Assembly: GCA_965216695.1 (NCBI GenBank)
Contig: OZ244212.1
Coordinates: forward strand, 1,922,001 to 1,986,000
Reading direction: 5' to 3'
Source of the DNA: G965216695 sp965216695
GTDB taxonomy: Bacteria; Pseudomonadota; Gammaproteobacteria; Pseudomonadales; Azotimanducaceae
DNA length: 64,000 nucleotides
A model generated the notes under the pieces. The model was given only the letters and a program-made list of their open reading frames with translations, searched no databases and had not been told where the DNA came from. Position numbers and translations under genes: made by a program. How positions within the stretch are numbered: position 1 is the first letter of the stretch; each line of letters begins with the position of its first letter. Positions 53,325 to 61,876 of this stretch are shown here, piece after piece.

Positions 53325-53340
53325 CTGACAAGTTAGTCAG
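53325..53340. promoter_or_regulatory. Operator-like palindrome upstream of the small membrane-protein gene
   Basis: CTGAC and GTCAG enclose AAGTTA; the context TACTGACAAGTTAGTCAG is typical in form of TetR-family operators. It lies 39 bases before the gene at 53379. Confidence 0.5.
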
Positions 53341-53378
53341 CATATCGTATGTAGAGTGATAACAGAGGGCCTCTATCT

Positions 53379-53843
53379 GTGACTGAAAAAGCTTGGGCAA
53401 AGTTTTCGGCCATATCTGAAATCGTGAGCTCAATCGCCGTAGTAGTGACGTTGATATATCTTGCTATCCAGACTCAGCAAACGAATGACGCTCTATTGGC
53501 GAGTTCTAGAGAAGCCACCATGACCGCAGACGTGGAGATCATTGGCGCGATGATTGCAAACCCAGAGGCGTTTGCGAATCTACACAAACCTCATTCTGAA
53601 TTGACCCTATCTGAACAGCAACAAACAGCAAACGTGCTAGCCGGGTTGCTCCGAATCCGGGAGTTTGCGTGGTTCCAGTACAAGAGCGGCGTATTAGACG
53701 AAACAACACTTCGTAGCTACTTGGCACCCCTCGCTCGCTGGTTAAAGTGGGAAGGTGCTAAGCCTACCTGGGCCCTCTTCTCTCAAGAAATAGACCCGGA
53801 GTTCGTTGCCTATATCGACCAGGTGTTAGATGACACAGAGTGA
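53379..53843 (+). CDS. Small one-TM protein, island family member A
   Basis: 154 aa from the GTG at 53379. One membrane helix near the N-terminus (about 12-30, ISEIVSSIAVVVTLIYLAIQ) followed by a QTQQTNDALLASSREATM stretch and an all-helical soluble domain ending FSQEIDPEFVAYIDQVLDD. The helix-plus-QTQQT pattern recurs at 53982-54317 (decayed) and 56437-56961. No function is known to me. Confidence 0.7.
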   Translation: MTEKAWAKFSAISEIVSSIAVVVTLIYLAIQTQQTNDALLASSREATMTADVEIIGAMIANPEAFANLHKPHSELTLSEQQQTANVLAGLLRIREFAWFQYKSGVLDETTLRSYLAPLARWLKWEGAKPTWALFSQEIDPEFVAYIDQVLDDTE

Positions 53844-53981
53844 CGTGCACTGACCACCGATTCCCGCACACATACCTGAACTCCGATGCTTCACTACGAG
53901 GCCAAAAAGTCCGCCACGAGCGGACATTGGCATGCAGGCGCTAAGCTCTGTCTCTTCAATCAACGGAACAACAAGCGGCAA

Positions 53982-54317
53982 ATGTCAATCCAGGACCTCG
54001 GTAGCATAGGCGAAGTGGTAGCGGCGTTGGCAACAATCGCGACACTCGCCTATCTAGCAATTCAGTGACTTGAGTCAACTTTCATTCAGCGACAATCGGG
54101 CTTCATAGGGCCTGAACATACGGCGGGATTTGAGCGTTCAGTGCTATCTGTGATAGCGAGCGGCGGCGGTGCTGATTGGTGGATTACTGCTAAACCGGCA
54201 TTTAGTGAGGATTTTGTTGCATACGTCGATCAACGATTGGCGAGTGAACACTTACCGAGCATCCATGCTGGCGTAGGCGGAACCTCCCAACCGGCTGATG
54301 AACCGAAGTCCCCATAA
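53982..54317 (+). pseudogene. Decayed paralogue of the one-TM family, member B
   Basis: The ATG at 53982 encodes MSIQDLGSIGEVVAALATIATLAYLAIQ and then stops at 54068. After a gap lacking the middle of the family, a frame resumes with GPEHTAGFERSVLSVIASGGGADWWITAKPAFSEDFVAYVDQRLASEHL and ends at 54317. AFSEDFVAYVDQRL aligns with LFSQEIDPEFVAYIDQVL of member A. The gene has a nonsense mutation and a large internal deletion. Confidence 0.65.
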
Positions 54318-54330
54318 TCGACTGTTACAG

Positions 54331-55551
54331 TTAGTAGAGTGGAGCAGCAATATCGCATGCTGAATCCTCAATCGCGTAACGCAGCGAGGATTCGTATTGT
54401 TTGTTGATAGCTCGTTCTGCGAACCTAATCGACAGTTTCAGGGCCTGGTATTTCCACCAGGAGTCTACGAAACCTTGCGCTAGAACGCGATTCTGTATCG
54501 GTCTAATCACAGCCTTTCTTTCCTGGTTAAAACGGTGCAGCGATTGCGCTGCATTAGCGCTCTTATCGCGCAAGATTCGTCCAAGGATCATGGCATCTTC
54601 GATGGCTAGGTTTGCACCCATCCCCGCCGTCGGGTACATCCCGTGAGCAGAATCTCCAACCAGCACAACGTTTGAACTGCAATAACTTTCGAGTATAGGA
54701 AGTTGTGTTACCGCCCATTCGAACGGACCCTCGTGTGCTGCATCAGGGGTCCAGGGCGTGTGCTTGCGAATGGTTGCAAACCGCGAATCGTTGATCATCG
54801 CCGCCTGTCGCTCACAAAACTGCCGGTATGACGTAGTGGGTTCGTCTGCCGCAGTACCTGCATACAACTGATGGTAAATCACTGACTCAACATCGTTTGG
54901 CGCGTAAATCGTTTCCCCTCGGGAGGTCGCAATAATGTTCAAGCAGCCCTTGTCTCTAATCTCTTCGAATACGCCAGCATCATTGGAATCAGGCGGATGG
55001 GGCACATTTGCGATCACTCCGGACAGCCCAGTCCGGGGACGAACTCCAGGCGCAATCACTTCGCGTACCTTTGAGTTAATGCCATCTGCGCCGACTACGA
55101 TGTCTGCTTCCTCGCAAGACCCATCGTCGAACTCCGCCACGGTTAGATTGTGGACCTGCCGAACTGCGGTTACTTTCCGCCCCAGGATCGGCGGTTCCCC
55201 CAACAAACCCCGCAACATAGCTTCCTGCAGCTTCCAACGTAAACAACAAAACGGACGAAATCTGCTCGGCAGCGCAGCAATTGGAAGCAACACCTTACCC
55301 AACGATCGGTCTTTATATCCGTCCCAAACCTCCATACCAACGATCGCACTGCCCACGTTCGCGTCAAGCACTTCGTCCAGCAAGTCGAGCTGGTCAAGGG
55401 CATAGGCTCCATTCGCATGGAGAATGATCGCGTAACCCGATCGACGAAACTCTTGATCGCGTTCGTACAAACTCGTTTCTATACCCGCGCGACGAAGCGC
55501 CTGAGTTGCAGCAATACCGGCAAGACCTGCACCAACCACGATCGCTTTCAC
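54331..55551 (-). CDS. FAD-dependent monooxygenase (PHBH fold)
   Basis: 406 aa from the GTG at 55551. IVVGAGLAGIAATQALRRAGIETSLYERD is the FAD Rossmann motif, ADIVVGADGINSKVR the DG motif, and VLVGDSAHGMYPTAGMGANLAIEDAMILGRIL the GD motif, all diagnostic of class A flavoprotein hydroxylases. The substrate is likely an aromatic or polyketide-like compound, but nothing nearby tells which. A GTG at 55632 in the same frame is possible; 55551 is preferred for its AGGGA and for fit to the family. Confidence 0.88.
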   Translation of the reverse strand: MKAIVVGAGLAGIAATQALRRAGIETSLYERDQEFRRSGYAIILHANGAYALDQLDLLDEVLDANVGSAIVGMEVWDGYKDRSLGKVLLPIAALPSRFRPFCCLRWKLQEAMLRGLLGEPPILGRKVTAVRQVHNLTVAEFDDGSCEEADIVVGADGINSKVREVIAPGVRPRTGLSGVIANVPHPPDSNDAGVFEEIRDKGCLNIIATSRGETIYAPNDVESVIYHQLYAGTAADEPTTSYRQFCERQAAMINDSRFATIRKHTPWTPDAAHEGPFEWAVTQLPILESYCSSNVVLVGDSAHGMYPTAGMGANLAIEDAMILGRILRDKSANAAQSLHRFNQERKAVIRPIQNRVLAQGFVDSWWKYQALKLSIRFAERAINKQYESSLRYAIEDSACDIAAPLY

Positions 55552-55705
55552 GGTTGTCCCTGGAAGCTGATGGACCTTCAGGTTATGACTCAACGGATCC
55601 GCGGGGAACAGAATCGAGGGATTGTTGGACACTGCAGCGGGTGCTTCGGTCTTATGTCACCCACCCGTGTATACAACGCGGAAGGATTTATCCCCTAGGC
55701 GCGTG

Positions 55706-56293
55706 CTACCGATCGCGGGGGCGACCTAGAGCACGCAGAGTTATGACCACCGCTGGAATAGCCGCGCCCATGAATACGATCAATGGCCCAACATCTCCCG
55801 ACGGGAGCTGCAGAATCAGCTTGTATGCGAGTCGAACAACAACACCCGCCAAAACGGCAATCAGAAGAGCAACCACCCAAGATGAAAGCTCGTGGTTTAG
55901 CTCGCGCCCTTTCTGATGGGTTACACAAAAATAAACGGCCAACGCGAACGCAGCTGCGGCGATTCCTAACAGGGGACTCAGGAACTCTATCGACTCGACA
56001 AGAAATGGTGCAGCATTGCCTTCCATGTATTCGTCTACCCGCCACACCCACGACCGATAGAACAGGCAAAATTCGAAACCCCAACCGCCACAGAGTGGGC
56101 CAGGCCCCCACCCCCATTTCAAAAGCCCAATGGCGCCCAACGTTGGCAATCCAACAGCCAAGAGATCCGCAATAAGCGATGGGATGGTTTGGCCAACGAG
56201 CACGTGAGCGTAGAGTTCGAAGCACAAGTGGAACGCGGCCTGTGCAATCGAAAACCACGCAAAGTAGGTTACGATCCGTGATTTCAGCGACAT
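55706..56293 (-). CDS. Hypothetical multi-pass membrane protein
   Basis: 195 aa from the ATG at 56293. Four or five hydrophobic segments are visible (IADLLAVGLPTLGAIGLLKWG, FLSPLLGIAAAAFALAVYFCV, WVVALLIAVLAGVVVRLAYKLIL, VGPLIVFMGAAIPAVVITLRAL). No motif is recognised. A competing frame overlaps on the same strand but has no membrane-protein pattern. Confidence 0.6.
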   Translation of the reverse strand: MSLKSRIVTYFAWFSIAQAAFHLCFELYAHVLVGQTIPSLIADLLAVGLPTLGAIGLLKWGWGPGPLCGGWGFEFCLFYRSWVWRVDEYMEGNAAPFLVESIEFLSPLLGIAAAAFALAVYFCVTHQKGRELNHELSSWVVALLIAVLAGVVVRLAYKLILQLPSGDVGPLIVFMGAAIPAVVITLRALGRPRDR

Positions 56294-56357
56294 CACTCGT
56301 ATCCGTATCGTTGAGTCACGCTATAACGCCAGCTCGACGCAACTCCACTCAGGATCG

Positions 56358-56420
56358 GAGCGCGTCACGCTAAGCGGCAAATGGGTGCGGGCCAAGATTC
56401 AGGAGTGCTCGCACCCATCG
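56358..56420. repeat. Collapsed copy of the palindromic repeat
   Basis: The stretch 56358-56407 matches 57003-57052 of copy 3 at 46 of 50 bases, including the flank CACGCTAAGCGGC and the arm TGGGTGCGGGCC. Instead of the core it continues CTCGCACCCATCGCC, re-pairing with its own arm. It is a copy reduced to a short hairpin. Confidence 0.75.
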
Positions 56421-56436
56421 CCCACAATATCCGCAT

Positions 56437-56961
56437 TCATTCGTCATTCTCCAACAGCAACTTGAGCGCCCTTCTTACGTCCGACACATCGTCGCCTGGT
56501 TCAATCGCTTCCACATAGATGCGAAACTCTTCGCTAAACAACTCCCTCCGCGCGTTCCATACTCTGCGAACCGATGCTGATGACATCAGGCTTTGAAGCT
56601 GGGACGCATATCCCGCCCAAACTGACTGTGCGATCAGGCCATTGGAATAGTGTTGAAAAGCAAGGTCCAAAGCCCGAAAGAAATTAATCATCCATAACGC
56701 GAATTGGAGCTTCTGATCATCGTTAAGTATCTCGAATTCGGTCTGACCGCGTATGACAATACGGGCGTTTTCGGGCGAAGCGGCACCTAGGTTTGACATC
56801 TCATTGAGCAACACCAAAACCGATTGAGCCGCTGCAGTTTTGGTCGCAAAACTGTTCTGCCGGATCTGAATTGCCAAATAGACAAGTGTTACTACAACGG
56901 CAATTGCACCAACGAACTCTCCATAGTTACCCAATAACTGCGCGAAAGCCTGATGATCCAT
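56437..56961 (-). CDS. Small one-TM protein, island family member C
   Basis: 174 aa. One N-terminal membrane helix (YGEFVGAIAVVVTLVYLAIQIRQNS) and a helical domain (NEMSNLGAASPENARIVIRG...AGYASQLQSLMSSASVRRVWNARRELFSEEFRIYVEAI). The AVVVTLVYLAIQIRQN stretch and the late EEFRIYVEAI correspond to member A at 53379. It is the only gene between two 50-base direct repeats (56358-56407 and 57003-57052). Confidence 0.7.
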   Translation of the reverse strand: MDHQAFAQLLGNYGEFVGAIAVVVTLVYLAIQIRQNSFATKTAAAQSVLVLLNEMSNLGAASPENARIVIRGQTEFEILNDDQKLQFALWMINFFRALDLAFQHYSNGLIAQSVWAGYASQLQSLMSSASVRRVWNARRELFSEEFRIYVEAIEPGDDVSDVRRALKLLLENDE

Positions 56962-57020
56962 GAAAACCCCTCCTACACATGGAGTAAGCCTATCTCACAT
57001 CAGAGCGCGTCACGCTAAGC

Positions 57021-57195
57021 GGCGCCTGGGTGCGGGCCCAGATTCAGGAGTGTCCGAGCGTTAGCCCGAGCACAAGTGAAGCGGGCCCCGAAGGGGCTGT
57101 CGAGGACTGTTCGAGCCGAAGGCGAGTTCCGCAGACAAGCGCACACTGTGTTCGGGCTGCGAGCACTCCTGAATCTGGGCCCGCACCCATGCGCC
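57021..57195 (-). repeat. Palindromic repeat element, copy 3 (inverted)
   Basis: Inverted arms of 32 bases with one mismatch (57021-57052 and 57164-57195) enclose the conserved inner part in the opposite orientation; the 58-base core differs from copies 1 and 2 by one base. It is flanked by CACGCTAAGC and AGTTAACGAAAC. It marks the right edge of the A+T-richer region. Confidence 0.9.
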
Positions 57196-57222
57196 AGTTA
57201 ACGAAACTCGCCTCCCTTCTAC

Positions 57223-59664
57223 CTAGTCACCCAGAATCACCGCGAGCGTGGCTCCGTACTGCCGCGGCTGCGTCGGCGCGGCAAACGCGAACAGCGTCGC
57301 CACCGGCGTACCGCCCAGCCGTTCCACGTTGTCGCTCAGGTTCTTACCCCAGATCGAAAACCGATACCGGTCATCCGCGGAACGCCAGTTAATCTGTGCA
57401 TCAATCGTGTCGAGTTGATCACGATAGAAGCCCACGTCGTTCGGCGTGGTAAGCACCATGTCGTCGGTGTAGCTGAATGATGCGCCGACCGAGAATACAC
57501 CCATGTCGCCCGCGTCGTGTTCGTAGGTAACACCGAAACTCATGTCCCACTCCGGCGCGCGCACCAGATCCAGACCCGAGTTGTCGGTGGCAATGCCGTC
57601 GCCGGTGAGGTCCGCGATGAAATCTTTGTACTCAATGTCGAGCCAGCCGATGTTGCCGTACAACGTCAGGCCCTCGGTGGGTACCGCGCTGAAGGCAATT
57701 TCGATACCGCTCGATTCCGCTCCGGCTGCGTTGTCCACGAAGGTTTCCTGGCCCGTGGAGGTAGGCGCCGCGCGGATTACCCCGCGCTGCAGGTCCTTGT
57801 ATTCGGCAAAGAACACGTTGACGTTTACGCGTAGCCGGTCGTCGAACCAGTCGCTTTTTACGCCGAACTCGTAGTTGTCCACCTGCTCCGGGTCGTAGGG
57901 CGCCTGGAACACCGGCAGTGTTCCCGCGTTGTTCACGAAACCACCCGACTTGAACGCACGCTGCCAGAACGCAAAGAACATCACGTCGTCGTTGTACTGG
58001 TATTCCACGCCAACGCGCGGCGAGAAGTTATCCCAGTTCTCATCTACAGGACCAAAACGTACCGACGGGTCGATATCGGTAACGTCGGTCGGATCATTGC
58101 CTGAGAACGGTACGCCGTTGCAGGCCGCCGTTTGTGGCGTGGTGCCGGGCGGACAAGCGCTATCGTTGATGGCCATACCGGTCACATCATCCTTCTCCTC
58201 GTACGTGAGCCGCCCGCCAACGTTCACAGTCCATTGTTCGTTCAAATGCCAGTCCAGCTGGAAGTAGCCGGCTATTGAGAATCGTTCCTGGCTGTTCGAG
58301 CCCCAGCTTACGGCCGGGTTTTCCCGCGTAAAGCCACCGCCGCCAAAAAGGGCGCTGTCCAGGAAGATCCACAGGAACTGCTGCACCTCGTACTCGTCCT
58401 GCAACATGTACAGACCCGTCAGCAGATCGATGTTGTCATTGATTGTGGTATTGAACCGCAGCTCCGCCTGCGTGGCCTTGTAGTCCTGCAGGCGCGTCGA
58501 AGAGAACACGTCCCAGTTGAAGCCATCGGTGTCCGTGGTGATGTCTTCTTCCACGTCCCGGTGGCTGAACATCAAGCTGAAGGTGCCCACGTCTGTGTCG
58601 TAGGATGCATCCACGGTCACACCCCAGATGTCCTGGCTCGTTTGGTTGGGGCTTAAATTGAACCCGAGTTCGAACGGGTCGCTGCCATCGCCGGGGATGT
58701 CGAATCGCTGATCGCCAAACGGATCCTTGCAAGGAAATCCGAACAGCTGATGCACGTGCGGCGCGCCGCTGGGTCCGGTACCGAGCGGTGGCGGCAGACT
58801 GCCGGGCTCGTAGCATTGGGACCAGTTGGTGGTGCCGTCGCCCTTGTCTTCCCAGTACTCGCCAATCACGTCCACGCGGAACGCATCATTGGGCTGGTAG
58901 CGTACCGACGGACGCAGGAACAACGATCGCTCGCCGTTCTCGCCATCGCCCTTCTTGTCTTCGTCCACACGTGTTACCAGCGCACCGGGCGCAAAGCTCT
59001 CCACGACGATGCCGTCGTTTTCGAAGAATCCATCCAACTCGTGATACTGCGCTGCCAGACGAAATGCCGCCACGCCTTCCGCGATCGGTGTGTTTACAAC
59101 GATGCCGGTGTTACGCCGGCCGTGATTGCCCATGTCCAGATGGAATTCCGCGGTGGTCTCGTCCAGTTGAGGGCGCTTGGTGCGCACCGTAATGGCACCG
59201 GCGAACGCGTTGCGACCGTACAGCGTGCCCTGGGGCCCGCGCAGCGCCGTGATCGACTCCACGTCGAACAGATCGAGCAGCGCCACCGCGTTGCGCGCGT
59301 AGTACACGTCATCCACAAACACCGCCACCACCGGGTCGGCAAAGCTCTCGATGCCCGCCGTGCCGATGCCGCGCATGTTGAACGACGCCGCCGCCTGGAA
59401 CAGGCCTACGTGCTCGAGCTGCACGTTCGGAATGGAATGATTGAAATCTTCCAGTGTTACCGCGAACTGCCGTTCCAGCGATTCACCGGAAAACGCAGAC
59501 ACGGCTTCGCTCATCTGCTGGGTGTTCTGGGCCGTCGCTTTCTTCGTTGTAACAACAATCTCTTCGATTACGCCGCCGCGGGCGCGCTCGCCCGTCTGGG
59601 CCAGCACGTTGCTGGAAACCACCGACAACAGAAGGCTGCCGGCAATCAGTGTGTGAACTCTCAT
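57223..59664 (-). CDS. TonB-dependent outer-membrane receptor
   Basis: 813 aa. A signal peptide (VHTLIAGSLLLSVVSSNVLAQ) precedes EEIVVTTKKATAQNTQQMSEAVSAFSGESL, the start of the plug domain (to about residue 165; GPQGTLYGRNAFAGAITVRTKRP). A 22-strand-type barrel follows, ending in the aromatic-poor TLAVILGD. Its family is used by marine bacteria for hydrophobic substrates as well as siderophores. The ATG at 59664 has AAGGGGAG eight bases upstream. It lies downstream of DUF3604 and P450 genes on the same strand, so uptake of the P450 substrate is plausible. Confidence 0.93.
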   Translation of the reverse strand: MRVHTLIAGSLLLSVVSSNVLAQTGERARGGVIEEIVVTTKKATAQNTQQMSEAVSAFSGESLERQFAVTLEDFNHSIPNVQLEHVGLFQAAASFNMRGIGTAGIESFADPVVAVFVDDVYYARNAVALLDLFDVESITALRGPQGTLYGRNAFAGAITVRTKRPQLDETTAEFHLDMGNHGRRNTGIVVNTPIAEGVAAFRLAAQYHELDGFFENDGIVVESFAPGALVTRVDEDKKGDGENGERSLFLRPSVRYQPNDAFRVDVIGEYWEDKGDGTTNWSQCYEPGSLPPPLGTGPSGAPHVHQLFGFPCKDPFGDQRFDIPGDGSDPFELGFNLSPNQTSQDIWGVTVDASYDTDVGTFSLMFSHRDVEEDITTDTDGFNWDVFSSTRLQDYKATQAELRFNTTINDNIDLLTGLYMLQDEYEVQQFLWIFLDSALFGGGGFTRENPAVSWGSNSQERFSIAGYFQLDWHLNEQWTVNVGGRLTYEEKDDVTGMAINDSACPPGTTPQTAACNGVPFSGNDPTDVTDIDPSVRFGPVDENWDNFSPRVGVEYQYNDDVMFFAFWQRAFKSGGFVNNAGTLPVFQAPYDPEQVDNYEFGVKSDWFDDRLRVNVNVFFAEYKDLQRGVIRAAPTSTGQETFVDNAAGAESSGIEIAFSAVPTEGLTLYGNIGWLDIEYKDFIADLTGDGIATDNSGLDLVRAPEWDMSFGVTYEHDAGDMGVFSVGASFSYTDDMVLTTPNDVGFYRDQLDTIDAQINWRSADDRYRFSIWGKNLSDNVERLGGTPVATLFAFAAPTQPRQYGATLAVILGD

Positions 59665-59892
59665 AGCTCTCCCCTTGAGATTACGCACCGGATCGAGGTC
59701 GATCCACGATAGGCCGGTACCGAGCGCACCTCAGCGGCTGCCCCGATACCCCGCGTTCAGCATAAGATGCTTAACGCCATGCGCCAACCGCCAATGTGCA
59801 TTACGTTGGACAGAGCCCTGCGCACGATTCCCACGCAGGACACTTTCTTGACGTTTATTCGGCGGTTCCGCGAACGAAAGTCCGCGCTGGCG

Positions 59893-61803
59893 CTACGACT
59901 TCGCGGGCGGCACGTACCAGATCGGGGACGACCAGGCCCGTTCCTGAATGGTCGCCTTAAGTGATTCGCGCGGTGGGACGCCGGCACGAACCGCATCCCA
60001 TGTGGACCAGCGGCACGTCGGATTCTCGAGTACCCGCACATAATAGAAGGCGCGCTGATCCGGCACGAACGACGGGTCACGCCACAGCGTTCGCAGTTCA
60101 GCAGCACCCGGGCCTGCCGTAATGCTGCAATCGTCGACGTTCACGCGCGCGCCGTTGTCCGGGCAGCGGTGGGTTTGCGGGTCCACCGCAAGGCCATCGG
60201 AACATGCCACATCAAACACCCGCTCGTGCGCTTCGTTGTGCGCAATCCAGCCCTTTACGATCTGCACGCGCTGCAAGGGGGCGGATTCGGCATCACGGGC
60301 CGCCCACACCACAAACTCCGGAGCGCTTCCCTCGCGCGGCAACAGATCGCCCCCCATCGGCACGCCCTGTCTATATAGATGTGCGGCATCACCGCGGGAT
60401 GCGTCATTCAGACCGTAGCCGGCAAAAAAACGTACGCGCATGCGCGGGCCGCTGGTTGCGAAGGTTTCCTTGCGCCGGAACGCATCGAAGATTGCAGCAC
60501 GCGTGTTGGCCTCCGCCCACACGGCTGCGAGTCCCGAAGCACCCCACGAGTCATACGTGGCAATGCTGCCCGTGTCCGCACCAACGTACTGCGGATTGCC
60601 GTCTGCATCCGGTTCCGCCAGCGGCACCGAACCGCGTTGTTCCGCCGTACCATCGACGATGCCTACCTTCGACCAGTAATTGTCTTCGTCGAACGAGCCC
60701 GCGCCCACGTGGGTGTCCGACGAGCCGATCAGACCAAAACGGTACGGGTTTATTCCGTCGTTGTGCGCCATCTGCAACCCGTTCAGGTACGCATCACGAA
60801 CGTAGCTTCCCTCCGGTTGGCTGGGATCGACGGTGGCCACCTTCACTTCCATCAACTCGAAGTCGGCCCACTCGTCGTTGGGCGAGAGCATGGGGTGTGT
60901 TTCGCTCGTGCCCTTTACCTGCGTTACTTCCACAATCGGCTCGTTGCGCATGCGCTGTTCTGCGTAGGCCGCGTCCATCGCCGAACCATCCGTTTGCGCA
61001 AGCGCAAACATCATGCCGTCTGATCCGTTCGAGTTGTGCGGAATGGCAATCGACTCGACCCCATCGCCGCGCTGCCGGTCCATCCAGTCCCACAGGTCTT
61101 CGGGGTTGCCGGAATCCATGCTGGAAAAAGGCAGATCAGGTGCGGCGCCTCGAAACACCACGTTGCGGTGCAGGTTTTCACGTGCGGCGCCGGACGCAGT
61201 GTATTCATAGGCCACAAACGTCGTGAACTCGCCGGGCGCGTTGTGGCGTTCCGCGGCGGCTACCGTCGTCGCCCACGCCGAGCGCACTACCGACCGATCC
61301 AGCAGGTCGTCCGGATGATCGAGTTGCTGGCGCAGGTAGGGAAACATGCGTTGAAACGCACTCACCCGTTCGGCCGGCGTCGCCGCTTCGCGAATGCCCT
61401 TCGCAATCTCATGCTGGCCGGCTTTCGTTTGCGGATCGTTCATCTCGCGCAGCATGCCCATGTACATCGCATGATCCGTTACGCCCAGAAAATCCAGCGG
61501 TTGCTTCAACCGCATCTCGAACCCGGACGGATGCTCTATCGCCCCACCCTTCGCGTATTCGTAGGCCGAATCCGGCGTGGAACGCGTACCGAATATGAAC
61601 GCATCGAAGCTGAGTTGCGTGTGAATATGCAGGTCGCCGAAATACGCGTTGCGGGTAGCGGTACCTTCTGCAGCAACTGCCTCCGATTGTGCCGCAGCTG
61701 CAACGTCTCCGCTCACGCCGTCGTTTGCAGGCTCCGACTTGCACCCTGCCAACAACGCCAGTACCACAACGAGCGCCGATGGCGCCGCAAGTATTCCACG
61801 CAT
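59893..61803 (-). CDS. DUF3604 lipoprotein, PHP-like metal-dependent hydrolase
   Basis: 636 aa. A lipoprotein signal (ALVVVLALLAGC, Cys21) is followed by a DUF3604 domain: NAYFGDLHIHTQLSFDAFIFG and DFLGVTDHA are PHP-type metal-binding motifs, with SIAIPHNSN and IGSSDTHVGAG later. DUF3604 proteins occur with TonB receptors and catabolic genes; the reaction is not established. The ATG at 61803 has GAGGGG seven bases upstream. It begins 73 bases after the P450 gene. Confidence 0.9.
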   Translation of the reverse strand: MRGILAAPSALVVVLALLAGCKSEPANDGVSGDVAAAAQSEAVAAEGTATRNAYFGDLHIHTQLSFDAFIFGTRSTPDSAYEYAKGGAIEHPSGFEMRLKQPLDFLGVTDHAMYMGMLREMNDPQTKAGQHEIAKGIREAATPAERVSAFQRMFPYLRQQLDHPDDLLDRSVVRSAWATTVAAAERHNAPGEFTTFVAYEYTASGAARENLHRNVVFRGAAPDLPFSSMDSGNPEDLWDWMDRQRGDGVESIAIPHNSNGSDGMMFALAQTDGSAMDAAYAEQRMRNEPIVEVTQVKGTSETHPMLSPNDEWADFELMEVKVATVDPSQPEGSYVRDAYLNGLQMAHNDGINPYRFGLIGSSDTHVGAGSFDEDNYWSKVGIVDGTAEQRGSVPLAEPDADGNPQYVGADTGSIATYDSWGASGLAAVWAEANTRAAIFDAFRRKETFATSGPRMRVRFFAGYGLNDASRGDAAHLYRQGVPMGGDLLPREGSAPEFVVWAARDAESAPLQRVQIVKGWIAHNEAHERVFDVACSDGLAVDPQTHRCPDNGARVNVDDCSITAGPGAAELRTLWRDPSFVPDQRAFYYVRVLENPTCRWSTWDAVRAGVPPRESLKATIQERAWSSPIWYVPPAKS

Positions 61804-61876
61804 AATGATCCCCTCGTAGATCCAGTTGTATTGATGCAGCGGCAAGCGCTCGTACGCGCAAGCCAAGGTGTATCGC

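Noticed and set aside
44117..57195. Island repeats as integron attC sites with gene cassettes
   Set aside because: Solitary genes and palindromes suggested it, but attC sites have conserved ends (RYYYAAC/GTTRRRY) and variable middles, whereas here the middle is conserved and the arms vary; genes lie on both strands and no integron integrase is visible.
60204..61226. 340-codon plus-strand open frame
   Set aside because: It lies opposite the DUF3604 gene and is Arg/Pro/Ser-rich with no recognisable domain.
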